Notes under the pieces: model-generated
What the model was told of the DNA's origin: nothing
Database searches by the model: none
The model's input: only the letters and a program-made list of their open reading frames with translations
Translations under genes and position numbers: made by a program
Part shown: piece after piece, positions 1 to 12,100 of the stretch
Layout of the letters: every line of letters begins with the position of its first letter
Numbering within the stretch: position 1 is the stretch's first letter
Origin: Ditylenchus dipsaci
Lineage: Eukaryota; Nematoda; Chromadorea; Rhabditida; Anguinidae
Assembly: GCA_004194705.1 (NCBI GenBank)
Contig: SADC01000069.1
Location: 62,001 to 126,000 of the forward strand
Reading direction: 5' to 3'
DNA: 64,000 nucleotides

Positions 1-963
1 GGGTGAAGTTTGGAACTATTGCACTTTGTGACTTTTCAAAAGGTCAAAATTTTTCAAAATAAAAAAATCACACATTTTATGCCAGAATTAATTTTTTTAA
101 TGCCCACCACACACCACCCAACCACATCTTCTACCACAAAAACCTATAAATCTACTTTCAAGGATCAAATGCACGAATAAAACAATAAAACCTGGCTCCA
201 AAAGTAAAAGAGTGTATCTGGGTATCTTCTTTTTTTGAGATCATCCATTTTTATATGTTGGCATAGAAATATTTAAAAAACCTTGAAGTCTAACACTCAA
301 TGGAGAAAATAAATGACTATCAATTAAAAATAGGTTTCTACAAATAGGTTTCTACAGGTTTCTATTATTCTCAACAAAAAATGAATTTTCACCAAAATTG
401 AAATTTTTTAAACTTTTTGACTTTTTGGGGGGGGGTTACCAAGTGCAATAGTTCCTGAAGTTTGTTGAGTTTCTTTGTCGTCTAACCAAATTTCGGAGTT
501 CGACTGTAATCAAATAATTTTCACACCAAAAATTACTTAAAAGTTGTTTTTTGTACTTTTATGACAAATTCAGGGCTTCGTGATCCCAAAATTTGTAAGT
601 CGGATACATTGTAACCAGGGCTCTATATAAAATATGAATTTCCCTCAACACAAGTGACTAAATACACATATTTAAATTGCCCTAAGACTTTGTATAGAAA
701 TATCAAGATGTTTGGAAAGCAAGAAACGAGCAGAACAAGGGTTGTCAGGCAAGCGATACCAAACTGAAACCAATTATTTGGATGGGTAAGTACAGCAGAA
801 GCAGATCGCCATAGAAATTTAATAAATACGAAAACGGAATGAAATGTTGGATGAAAGAAAATTAGTGAAAAATTATTTTGATATGGATTTTCGAGATCAT
901 TTTACATACACCGTTTTTCGAAATCTAACAGGCACCTCTGCAATCAGATAACAGCTATGTAAC

Positions 964-1130
964 TACCGTATATTCTTTTTTAAAGGCCCCGGGCCTTTAT
1001 TTTTCAACCTTCGAAAAATCCGGAAATTGTAAATCAAAAATGGTTCTAACTCTGAAATCCTGGTCAAAAATCGATGGGGGGGGGGTGGGCTTTTATTAGA
1101 GAGGGGGCCTTTAATAGAGAATATACGGTA
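964..1130. repeat. MITE, TACCGTAT family, copy 1
   Basis: Palindromic element whose ends read TACCGTATATTCT and the complement GAGAATATACGGTA, with TA at both outer ends as expected of a TA target. The interior carries the family's GGCCCCGGGCCTTTATTTTTCAA block and a G-rich tract. It is a short copy (167 bp); others in this window are 240-260 bp. Confidence 0.75.
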
Positions 1131-1690
1131 TCTAAGAAGGCAGAGGGACGAAAACAAAGTTTGCAAAAATTCCTGTAAATAGTATATTTTTAAAAAATTA
1201 AATAATTAAGGATGAATTGGTTTGGGCGATTATTGGTGGATTACAGCCTGGACGAGATCCGCCAAAGAGCTGCGATCCTTCTTGTTTGCTAGTTTGTGAA
1301 CGGCAATACGGCTGTGAGCACTAGTAATAATAGTACCAACGGAGTTGCCAGGAATTCAGCTAACAATGGGAGGGAGCTGAGAGAAACAAGCTTCAGATAA
1401 CTTTTTGTACCGTCTTTCACTTATTAATAATATTGTACAAATGACGATTTAAAATTTACAGGGTGTCCAATAAAAATTGCAACACTTTGGGAAAATTTTC
1501 GGCATAGCGAAGATTCCGCGAAAGTTGAATTTTCAGCGTCCATGCTAGGGAAAAACAAATTCTGACACCGGATTCGTGATCAGTATGGTCCATGGCAGAT
1601 TAACCTTCTTCAAATTTAAGCTGGCAGGGGTGCTCCTGCCAGCTTATGTCACTGCATATTTTGTTATTATTCTTCATATTTAAACTGACT
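1131..1690. other. Non-coding stretch downstream of the transporter exons
   Basis: No convincing exon. It holds a repeat fragment near 1555-1600 (gaccatgctg / ggtgtcagaat motif) that recurs near 12,415-12,450 and 56,270-56,310, and a short CTGGCAGGAGC hairpin near 1620-1645. Confidence 0.4.
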
Positions 1691-1693
1691 TAC

Positions 1694-4094
1694 AAGTAAT
1701 AAACAAGTGCGAAAAGCAGCATAGGTGCAGAAGTAGTAAATATTAATTGTCTCCAATTGGGAAGCCAATAAGCTAGCGGTCCAACGGCACAATAACCAAC
1801 CACCCACATTAAACCAAATGAAAGAGTTGTGTAAGAGCGTAATTTTATAGGAATACTTTCATATGCCAAGATCCAATTGTCACACTACAACCCTACAAAT
1901 AAAAAAACCAAAATAACAAATTTTTACTTCAAATTATTTAACTTTTTTTATTATTTTATAATGACTGTCAATGCAAAATTTGAATTTTCTTTTTGATTGA
2001 TCATTTTTTGAGTATGTTTAGTAGAAAATACCCACCGTAAAGAAAATTCCTTGCATAAATCGTAACACAATAAAAGAATATATGCCTGAAGCAAAAGCAG
2101 AACCACACCCAGTCAGCCCTATAACAGTCATGCTTGACAAAAGCACCAATCTGCGTCCTTTTCTTAAAGTGTTTTTGCTAAATTTTCGTTTTAAAAGTCA
2201 ATTTTGCAAACTTGTCAGACAAAAAGGGCAGAAAAGTGCTCCCTATGACCACTCCAAACAGAAATGCCGAGGTTGTATATTCAACCATAACTGCTTTGTG
2301 TCCAGTTAATCCAAACTAAATTTTATAAAAAATTAGCTGATAAACAAGTTGTCACGAAATACAGTCAAACCTCCATATTATGACAGCATGATACAATGAC
2401 AACCTTGATTATTTCGGTTATCCACCACTCTAACAAGGGAAGATATCGAACGGGCATGCTCCTTTAAAGGGCCATTGCCGTCTCCGACAACGGTTGTCCC
2501 CCGCCAATTCAAAATTTTTCCTAATCATTAACTTCTGTATGGATTTTTCAACTTGGTTTCTAACAAAACTATACATAAAATTGAATTCTAGGCCTTGTTT
2601 TGTTAGAAACCAAGTTGAAAAATCCGTACAGAAGTTCAATTATTAGGCGAAAAAATTTGAATTGGCGGGGAGAATTCGAAACAGGTTGCCATGGCCCTTT
2701 AAGAAGTAAAAAAGCAGAAAGTCAATACATTTTCCGTTGTTGATGAAACACGTTTCAGTTTGTTCTAACCCTTTCCTACGCCTAAGCCAAAAGAAAACAT
2801 CATGGAAGCCGAGGTAAAAGTCTTTTATGTTAAGGGCCCAATTACCTTAAATATTTGTTCAAATGGAGGGAAGAGTCGGTTATGGTTATATATCTCGTCT
2901 CATATTTCCCCGAAATATCAAACAACTATTATAAACTTTTTATGTGGTGCGTAAGACATCTTTTAGTCCGGGCTGACATACGCTGGCCTACTTGCGCCTA
3001 AGCCTAAGCTAGAATAAAAAGACTGATGGAAATAAATATTTAATGTTTTTACTTTAGACAAGTCCAAGATCGTCTGGCTCCTTTGTTACCACACCTGGGT
3101 CCGACCTTCTAAATACCTAGGTTACACCATCTAGATCGGACCACACGGGTACCTAGGTAAAGTCGACCTTTTATATTATAACCCCTTCTAATAAGGACTT
3201 CCTCTGTATAATGACTCGGTGTAAAAGATGTGTTTGGTCTGAAATAAATACATAAATCCCCTTTATTGATTAGGGGCGTTTTGTCTCCTTATATCGATTT
3301 GGGGCGTTCTGGCCTATCGGGGCGTTTCGGACGTTGGGGCAATTTACTGCACAGAATTTCAACGAATTTCTGCGTAGAATCTATTTTTACATGTTTCTCG
3401 AGTCTCCTATTCGCTAAAAATGTTGATATTCTGTATAGTAAATCGACAATTTTACAGTTCGATATGATCCCTGTTAGTGAAGTGCTGGGGCGTTTTGCTA
3501 GACAGCTGAGGTGTCTGATAACCGAGGTTCGACTGTGCTAGAACACCATATACCAGTTTAGACCCAAAGATTAGCCTAAAATCAGGCTTCTAGACTATCC
3601 TAAAATCCTAGCCGGGTGCCGTAGAGTGTTAAATTATCGACATTTGAGTGTTTAAAATTAACTTTTTTTGTAAAGCTCAATAGACTTTTTTCAAGCTGAA
3701 AATAACCACCTCTTGAGCTAAAGAGCCATTCTGAGAAGCACATTTTAAGGAACTGTTATTAAGCGAAGGCACACAGGCATCATTCACCAAGAAGGCACTA
3801 ACCTGTAAAAAAATACTTATGTGTTTATCAAAAACGTAAAATTATGCGACCATCATAGGCATTGCAGACAGCCCCCAGACAATTGCCATACTTATCCAAA
3901 TGCTTAATAAATAAAAATTGCTAGCTCCTTAAAATCAAATAATTTTTTTTAAAGTTCACAAATAAAGTGCTCACCCATTGCAAAAGTAGTTGATCGGGGG
4001 TAACAAGTTGTGATGTCTCATCGGACACAGGTGGATAAATAGCTTTTTTAGGAAATGACAAGTTGAGGTCACTGCTTGTTGATTGTTGAACCAT
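1694..4094 (-). CDS. SLC22-like organic ion transporter (MFS), N-terminal half
   Basis: Predicted plasma-membrane transporter of the major facilitator superfamily; the substrate cannot be told. Five exons are read on the minus strand: 4094-3975 (ATG, 40 codons, hydrophilic), about 3927-3851 (first membrane helix, LLSIWISMAIVWGLSAMP), 2315-2212 (second helix ending FLPFLSD, the start of MFS motif A), 2177-2036 (RKGRR completing motif A, then helices up to LRFMQGIFFT) and 1884-1694 (ESIPIKLRS, the conserved SLC22 stretch after helix 4, then GPLAYWLPNWRQL). Exons 3-5 join in frame; the intron between exons 3 and 4 (2178-2211) is only 34 nt. Exons 1 and 2 are out of phase by one base, so a small exon or a base is missing there. 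The second half (helices 7-12) was not found between 1694 and 1; it may lie outside the window or be lost. Family assignment is firm, exon 1 less so. Confidence 0.8.
2463..2702. repeat. Palindromic MITE, family B, copy 1 (inside a transporter intron or flank)
   Basis: About 240-bp foldback. The left arm begins TTAAAGGGCCATTGCCG and contains CCGCCAATTCAAAA; the right arm is its imperfect reverse complement and ends CCATGGCCCTTTAA. The long inner arms around AACTTGGTTTCT pair almost perfectly. A second copy lies at 28,064-28,294, and a remnant near 62,575-62,615 was hit by a hAT MITE. It sits between transporter exons 2 and 3. Confidence 0.8.
2965..3010. repeat. TTAGGC-bearing dispersed module
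   Basis: Contains CATACGCTGGCCTACTTGC followed by two GCCTAA hexamers. Close relatives occur near 4497-4545, 7440-7475, 18,735-18,790, 41,880-42,005 and 43,108-43,160. Confidence 0.6.
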
Positions 4095-4419
4095 TACTGT
4101 TTGTTTATAATTCTTTATTAACCAACAAACGCCTTTAATTTAACGTAATTATGTTTGGATGAGGATGTTTGCCTATAGTATACCCGAGTATCACAATAAA
4201 TACATATCAGCAAAATAAGATTTGTAAAATCTGGCAAAATGCAGCATTAATTTGTCAAAAAACATTGTAAGCTAAAACAGTCGCCATACAAAAAAATATT
4301 AAATAAAAGATTTCCCAGGAATTTCTGACACTTTTTAATGGCTAAATTCTGTAAATGCCAATCAACACAAAAAAAAATACATTTTTCGGTATGTTATGTC
4401 AAAAAAGGATTTTTTGGCG

Positions 4420-4690
4420 CTACTATAGAATTCACACCCCCCCCCCCCAAGAATCCGACCTTTTGAAAATGCTGTAACTACCCTTGCAAACAACAAGTTT
4501 AGGCTTAGCCCTTAGGCTTGGGGTAGGCCAGCGTATGGAAGTTGTGACTAATAAAGAGTTTGCGCACATTTTCCGGGGTCTGGGACATAAATTTGGGTAC
4601 TTTTTACTAAAGTAAAAAAGGTGAAAAACGTTGGGGGGAGGGGTGGGTATTCGCTACTAGGGTCGATTATTTCTTGGTCTTCCCCGTGGT
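4420..4690. repeat. Foldback element with poly-C/poly-G ends and TTAGGC module
   Basis: Starts with CGCTACTATAGAATTC and a poly-C tract, ends with a G-rich tract and TATTCGCTACTAGGG, and carries TTTAGGCTTAGCCC and GGTAGGCCAGCGTATG in the middle. The arms are imperfectly complementary. The related element at about 42,960-43,230 has the same plan but different arms. Confidence 0.55.
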
Positions 4691-4699
4691 TTGGGTGAG

Positions 4700-6200
4700 G
4701 TCTCTAAATGGCCTTTGGATGGGCAACGCCCAAACTACAATGGGAACCAAGCTCAAATCTTGTTTTGTACTTTATATACCAAAATTTGTTAAAATTTATC
4801 AGAATATTTTTTAAATTTTTTTAAACATTTAAGCCGAATTTTGTTACTTTTGAGAAGGGCGTTTTTCATAGAAAACACGGTATGTAAACAACAATCTGGT
4901 CTAACCTGAGTTATTATCGACCATTGACTGCAGGTAAATTTTGTCATTTTTTAGTACGTAACTTATTAAAGAAGATAAAAACGGAGGATAAATCACTTTA
5001 AATTTAGTAGGCAGTGCTTTGAATGGACGTCTTATTTATTATTGCCGGAATGTAGCTCATTATTCATCGTGCATTTTAAAAATTATATGTCATTCAACGC
5101 AGGAAAGCAAGCTTTTTTTTTTGCAAAAATATAATCAAGCTAGGCGTGTCACAATGCATCCAGTCTCAAAATTCTAGTCACAAGTATCTTGAAGGGCCCC
5201 ACCAGAATATACTTTATAACAATATATTAATTAGCATCAAGAGAAAATTATAAAAACACATTTTCACATAGGAAATTGTAGCAAATCAGTCTAGAAATGT
5301 GAAATTTCAAGTTTTAGGGAAATACTTTATTTGTCACTGTTTTTTACAAGCAAAAATGTGCAATAACAGTATTATTACAACTTAGTAAAGCAAGGAAGTA
5401 GATAGTAGGGAGCAAAGACAACAACAAACAATAATAATGACACAACAAATTGCTATTTTTTATACAGACTATTAAAACAACTGAAAAATAGTCACCCTTA
5501 AATGCGCACAACCATCATGAAACAATTGACTAGGTGGACTGGCCTAGTTACGAAAGTAATAAAGTTAATACCGTCCAGACAACGACTTCTGGGGTACTTT
5601 ATTTAGAGGGTATGTTATACAGACAGTCGATTAGATGTCAATCATACAGGGTGGCCCGAAAATTAGGGAAATTTTTTTAAATTAAGATTATGAAATTCAA
5701 CTTATTACGATTAAATTTGACCCACATATTTTGTGGTTCATATGGAAGAGCTCCCACAATTTTCGAAAATCATCCCCGTTTTAAAGGGTGGGAAACTTGA
5801 TATACGCATCGCCTTAGGTCACATGTTCGACTACCACTGGGTGCAAACCTGTTTTTTTTCCTTTTATTTACAAGTTTAGTGTCAAAATGTAGCCAAGCTT
5901 CTGGGCTTTCATTTGAGCTATCATACAGATGAAAAGTTAGTATGAAGTTTTAGCTAGATTTCAAAAAACATTGAACCATGTCCAATTCGATGAAATCCCC
6001 AATAGTAATATCCCAGTACTTTTCGGTAGTATTCTGGAACTGACGTTTTTTCCCAATTTTAATTTACACACTCATTTGCAACCTTACACTCAAAATGTAG
6101 CCCGGCTTCTTGCCGTCATTTTCAGCATACGTTTGTATAAAATAATGTAAATTTAAATCGCAATAAAAAGAGTTCCTAAATAATACCGAAATCCTTCCCC
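4700..6200. other. Geneless repeat-derived stretch
   Basis: No exon could be supported on either strand. AT-rich, with scattered short repeats and no clear boundaries. Confidence 0.4.
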
Positions 6201-6205
6201 TCCAT

Positions 6206-6412
6206 CAGGGTGACCAAAGTACCACCTTTAGGCGGCATTTGCCACCTTTTTGAAAATTTCGCCACCTTTTAAAAAGTGAAAGTTGGCATTTTTTCAACAG
6301 TGTTCTAGATTTTTTGTCTTAAATGCCACCTTTTTAGAAAAATTTTTGCCTTAAATGCCTCCTTTCGAAAAAAAATGGGCCACCTTTTTCGTAATTTGAG
6401 TTGGTCACCCTG
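6206..6412. mobile_element. hAT-type MITE, 207 bp
   Basis: Terminal inverted repeats CAGGGTGACCAA and TTGGTCACCCTG, flanked by an 8-bp near-duplication (ccctccat at 6198-6205, ccctcaat at 6413-6420; seven of eight match). Eight-base duplications and CAGGG ends are typical of hAT elements. The interior is repeats of GCCACCTTT in both orientations. There is no coding capacity. Confidence 0.8.
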
Positions 6413-6856
6413 CCCTCAATAGTACTCTATTGTTCCTTGGTCAAACCTTCGCTAGCTACCTTGTTTTTCTGAAGTGATTTTGGTGTGAAAAAATTTCTAT
6501 CTTGTTCCCCACAAAGTTCTGACTCTAGAAAGTCACTAAACGCGTGGACAAATAAAATTGGTGGTGGCTCAGGCTATATTAGTCTAAATACGCATCACTT
6601 TGGCTGGTTTCCTCTAATTTCGGTGGTCATTTGCCAAAAATCACAAAAATGAGCTGGAAATGGTTGCAATCGATTGCTCGATGATTTTGGACCTGAAAGT
6701 CAAAAAACTTATTAAAAAGTAAATTAAAACGCCCCAGAGGGACTTGAACTTTCGACAAAAGGCGATGCGTATATAAAGTTTCAACCACCCCCCCCCCCTT
6801 TAGGTTGATTGCAGCAGAGCAGTAAAGAGCTTTAGGCCTTCATAGGATAATTCGAC

Positions 6857-7095
6857 TACCGTATTTCTACTAAAAGAAGACCCGAGTCTTATATTTTTCA
6901 AACCCCGAAAATTGGGAAAATTTCGGGTATGTCTCGAGATTTTTAGGTAAAATTCAGAATCGAAAGAGCGGAATTGGTAGAGCTCGTGCGAGGAAAGTAA
7001 ACGAATAAAACAGCTTCAAGAAAAAACTTGCGCTGAGATACAGACTGTCAAAGTCGAGGGGGGGGGTTCTATTAGAGAGGTTTTCTATTAGAAAA
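6857..7095. repeat. MITE, TACCGTAT family, copy 2 (degraded right end)
   Basis: Left end TACCGTATTTCTACTAAAA; the right side shows the expected TTCTATTAGAGAGG blocks, but the final ATACGGTA is gone. The interior keeps the family's AAAACAGCTT / gagctcgtgcgag block. Confidence 0.6.
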
Positions 7096-8086
7096 AGTTC
7101 AATTATTCGACCCTCTTTTGTAGAAAACCAAAGGTTCTCACGACCCTTTGGATGCAGAAAATAAAAAAGCGGAAATCCAAATAGTCATCCTTAGCGTGAT
7201 AGAAATTAATGTTAAAAGGTAGCCGTGAATGTCTTTTCCTCCTTTGAAAGATGGATTAGGAGCATCTATATGCAAAAAATGTTCAAAAGTTTAGAACAGA
7301 TCGGAAAAAGGAACACTCATGTAAGGAGCGTTCCGGGCCAATTTACGACTGTCGTCTTTTCGATCCGTTCTAAATTCTTAAACATTTTTATGTTAGGACG
7401 GACTCAAACGTGTTTTCTTACTTAGAAAACACCTTTGAGTCCTTCCTAACATACGCTGGCCTACCCTTGCCGAAGCCTAAACTTAGTTTAAAAAAAGTGG
7501 CGAAAATGAGGGGTTTGGAAAAAAAGTGTCGGAAATGAGTTGGTGGAAATGATTTTGGCGGAAATAAAGGTGAACTATTTTGATATGGATGTTTCTAATT
7601 CAACTTTTAATTCTGCACAAGTTTGTTCGACCTCACAGGACCAACTTGTTTAACACAAGTGGGCTAACAAAAACGACTCTGTAATATGTTTCGAAAATCC
7701 ACAGGGGACCAATGCAATTTCGGTCTATTTCTACATGTTTTTCGAGTCTCCAGATCAGAATCTTTCTGTCCGTTTGCCCAAAATATTTAAATTCCATACA
7801 GTTATCGAAAATGGAAGACTACAGAAGCCTACACACTGACAAATATAGATGGACATTTGTATTTACTTAATACAAATATTTTACACTAGGGTCTGCAGGC
7901 GCCTATCGGCGCCTATGTTGTTCGGGAACATTAGTTGTTCATGTACATTAGTAGTTCGGGTAGATTTATCTTTCGAGTGCGTTAATGGTTAGGGAAGATC
8001 ATCCACTCTACCTGTTGACTAAGCTACTCTACCTCGCCTACCCTCGCCTATCATCGCCTACCCTACACATCCACCTTAAATCCACA

Positions 8087-8435
8087 CCTGAGAAACCAAT
8101 GAGTTTTGAGCTTGTCCGGGCAGTTCAAACCGTTCACTTTTCAAAATTCACTGTTAAATAGCTCATTTTGTAGCTGAGATTCTTCAGTTTTCACCATCAT
8201 GAAACATAACACCGACTTTCTCTATAAAAGTGGCTCAGAATTGGGTCTGAAGTTAAAAATAGGAAAAAGTACACCTAAAAAACCACTGAGTTGAGAGCTT
8301 GTCCGGACCAGTTCGACCCCTAAAACCTTTCAAAATCCACTGTTCAATAGCTCATTTTGTAGCTGAGATTCTCTAGTTTTCACCATTATAAACATCAACA
8401 CCGACTTTCTTTATAAAAGTGGCTCAAATTTGGTA
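8087..8435. repeat. Two diverged direct tandem copies of a ~170-bp unit
   Basis: Unit 1 (about 8087-8252) and unit 2 (about 8272-8435) both run from GAGTT..GAGCTTGTCCGG through TAGCTCATTTTGTAGCTGAG to CACCGACTTTCT and TATAAAAGTGGCTCA. They differ by many substitutions and small indels, so the duplication is old. No open frame is shared by the units. Confidence 0.7.
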
Positions 8436-8515
8436 AATAAATTTGGTAAATCATAAAAATGTGACCCACCCGACCCAAATACTATATAGAGATAAAGTTG
8501 ACACAATACTCCAAA

Positions 8516-8776
8516 TACCGTGAGACTTCTAATAGAACGCACCCCCTTGCTCAAACTTTTCTAGGCCTTAAAATCGTGTTTGTGGCATTGTGTTTTGGGC
8601 CACTTTTTGCAGGCCACTCTTAGGCTAATTACACTCAATTTGTAGCCAGTGAGCTGAACTAAAAAATGTGTGATGAGTGGCTTAAGAGTGGTCTGCAAAA
8701 AGTGGCCCAAAGACACAATGCCACAAACACGTTTTTTTGAATTGAGGGGTGTCGTTCTATTAGAAGTCTTACGGTA
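8516..8776. repeat. MITE, TACCGTAT family, divergent copy 3
   Basis: Ends TACCGTGAGACTTCTAATAG and its complement CTATTAGAAGTCTTACGGTA, 261 bp in all. The interior differs from the rest of the family: it contains a second palindrome around GTGGCATTGTGTTTTGGGCCA and its complement near 8688-8715. This suggests a separate subfamily that shares only the ends. Confidence 0.7.
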
Positions 8777-9188
8777 CCAGATGAATTTGTTAATAGTTGC
8801 AGTGTGTTTTATTATGTTTTGTTGTTTTGTTTGTTTCTGCTACAGGTATGTATTTTTATTAATCATTTAAAAGTTTTTGTGCAGTCTAGCTTTGATTTAG
8901 TACAAGGACTCATGCTCAAAACAGACAATTTGGATCAGGCTAACTCGACCATGGCTTGCCAAATAGTCGATTTTACAAGAAATAGTTTTCTAAAACTTTT
9001 AAGTCTGTTTTAAATCTAAGGTCGACTGTTTGCATACAAAATTACAATTATAAATTGATAAGTGAGCGATTAAGGTAAGAATAACCCGATTTAAAGTGAA
9101 TTAATGCCCAGTTGGTCTTAATCTGGCCACAGAGATCATCACATTTTGAGCCCTGAACACCATGCTTGAGCAAAAGCCAATGGCTCCA

Positions 9189-12100
9189 TCAAAGCAGGAG
9201 TGGATCGGCGTAGGTGCTGTTCCAATCCCTCATGAATAGCTCGTTAAATCTGTTGACCAGCATTGGAGAGTCAACACCTTCAATGATTAGGCTAAAATGT
9301 TGATTGAACTTATCACCGGAAATTTGTCAAATTTCAAGTCAAAGACTCACCCAACTCCTGCCGTGGAAATGAAGTAGTCGCCGCTCCAGTTTGAAGTCCC
9401 TGCAAATTTAGTATTGTTTTCGCCATAAGGAATTACAATAATATAGGTTTATCAAAAATATCGCTTCCGAAAAATGAGATTCATTGTGAAAATTAAGGGT
9501 GAAATTTTACGTCATTCATAGTCTTATGGACAGCAGATGCTATGAAAACCAAGTGGGGTTGACCCCTACCCAGTGCAGGCTGCTCCATAATAACATGTTT
9601 GTCTCAAAACCTATAAACCTGGGTATCAATATCAAGAATGTTTTAAAAACGACATTTCGGGTGAAAAAGAAATTTTGACTATTTTTGAAGAAAAAGGGTC
9701 ATTTTATGCCGTTCTTATTGCCCGTACTAAAATTAGTCAAATAAACCCTCGATATAACGCCACCCCCCCCCCCCGATATAACGCCACCGAATAGCGGTCC
9801 CCAGGGGTGGCGTTATATCGGAGTTCGACTGTATAAAGAATGATATAAAGATTATAAAAATAAAAAGAGGCTTTTTAAAGAACACAGATTGATACCCTGC
9901 TATAAACTTACCAATATAAGCTGCCTTATCGGTGACCATATATTTGGCATGGTTGACTCTAGTATGGTCCATTTTTGATTGTTCCTTGTCAGACGGCACA
10001 GTGAACAGTTTCTGCAATTATTTTAATATCAATAGTTACTAGATAAATTTTTGCAGTTCAATTGCTCACCACAGATATACTGCCTTTATGTAGTCCGGTG
10101 TTGATTTGCATCAAAGACTTTAGGAACGCAATCATGTCGGGTCTGAATTGGACAGGGTTGAGTTTTGTAACAATATTTAAATGGTAGCAAAGCAGACCTG
10201 CTATACCTCCACCTGCTGATCAACAAGTCCACTTTGATTCCCCTGTAAGCAGCTGCTCGAATGGCATTATCCAAGGCTGGCCAGTAACTGAAACATAATT
10301 TTGGATGGATTAACGTGTTAGCAACAGATATAAAACACACTAGTTCTTGCCATAACCCATGTACAGTGTTGTGGGAATGTAGTCCATTACACTTATTCTG
10401 AAAAGAAAGAATTAGATATAAATTTGGTTGGAAATTTAAAAGGCAATTACCTGACATACTGTCGAGCAGTTTCCATCAGAACACTATGGCATCAAGGTCT
10501 GAAATTATATGTGTTATTTGTAAAAAAATAGATCAAGTTTGTAGAATTTACCATGTTCTCGACCTTTGGGTTGAACGCTGCTGGGGAACTCTAAAATGCA
10601 TAGCCAATTATCCAAGAGTTCTCGACCGTTTTTGCCTAGTCCCCGGCTGTTTTTTCTTTTTATATTTTGCTAAGGTAGACTAAGTCGTGTTTCTCGAACA
10701 TGCTTCCCGAAATACAGAAAAAAATGTGGAGCCTAAATTGCTCCAAATTAGTATCTAACTACCCAAATAAGTCCTTGTGTGGTTTGATGTGGTTATCAAT
10801 GGTTCAGAGCGGGATCCTGAGCGATTCAGCACATCAGTCTACGATACTGACGCACGCAATCTTTTACGCGAAAAAACTAACCCCACCCCTCTAGTTTTCA
10901 TTGGCTTTCGGCCACTCTTTCTTGGGAATGTAATGGTTGAAGTTATTTTCTAACTTTAAAAATTGAGTTCCCGCACAATTTTGACTAAAAATGCAGAATT
11001 TGACAGATATCTTCGTCGTGACGATCTGATCCGAACTGACCTTTGCCCATCCCTGATCGCATAATCGAACAGCAATTTACCGAAATAAAGGCTTTAGAAG
11101 GTATAGAGTTGATTGTGACTACGTCATTTGTAGAGGCAGGAGGATTTTGTTGCTGAAACACAAATGTTTTTACAAAACTATGTGTTATAAATTTATTGTC
11201 ACTCACTCTTGAAACTGCATGGGAAACACTTGCTTGAAGGTTATCCCTTACGTTAAAGTTGATATCCAGCATGTTTTTGGAGTTGAAATTAGTCCTTAGG
11301 TTGATTGGCCATCGATAAGGGATCTGTAAACTATGGAATTAATTGGAAAATCTTTCTTTATTTAGTACAGCTTACCTTAGCCCCCTGCTCGCCCATGCGC
11401 CAATAAATACTAAAACTAACTTTGTTACAACTAGCACTTCCGTTACATTTGTTGGCTCACGAAAATATTTGCCAATGTCAGAGGCTATGCAGGAGCAATT
11501 GCGAATCAGAACTCCTAACTCTTTTACCTAATAATTCTTCTTGTAGACAAAATGAAAAAAAAATTGTTACCTCAGTGAGTGACTTCCAATCCATGTTGGC
11601 AGATCCCAAATACACGTCTTTTTGGTCTGAACACAAAACATTTTTAAGATCATTTTATAGTACATGATAGTTTTTCGACAGAAACCGGCATTGCTCACCG
11701 ATAATCCACATCTTCGTGTGCAAGACTCCTGATCCTAACAGAGAAGAAAAATTGAGGCTTCTCACTTCCGCATAGTCTAAAATGAGAGGGCTAATATTTT
11801 CTGTGCACCACTTTCAATTCTTTTTGCACCACTTTCACTCTTATATACACCACTTTTTTAGTGCACCACTTTTATTCTATTTTGCACCACTTTCAATTTT
11901 TTTTGCACCACTTTCAAATTTTACGCAAAGATATTCATTTAGATCAAATTTATAATATTACAGGCACTTGCTTACTTTTGGCCGCTTTTTTAGTTTAATG
12001 TGAATAATGTTTAACGTCTCCTAGGATATTTTTATACGCTAAGAATGAAATAAAAAATTAATTCCTAACAATCTCCGCACTGAAAAGTTAGGTTTACGAA

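Noticed and set aside
1230..1330. Minus-strand open stretch ending SLADLVQAVIHQ, possible transporter C-terminus
   Set aside because: Composition looks protein-like, but the upstream acceptor would include an in-frame stop, and nothing resembles an SLC22 C-terminus.
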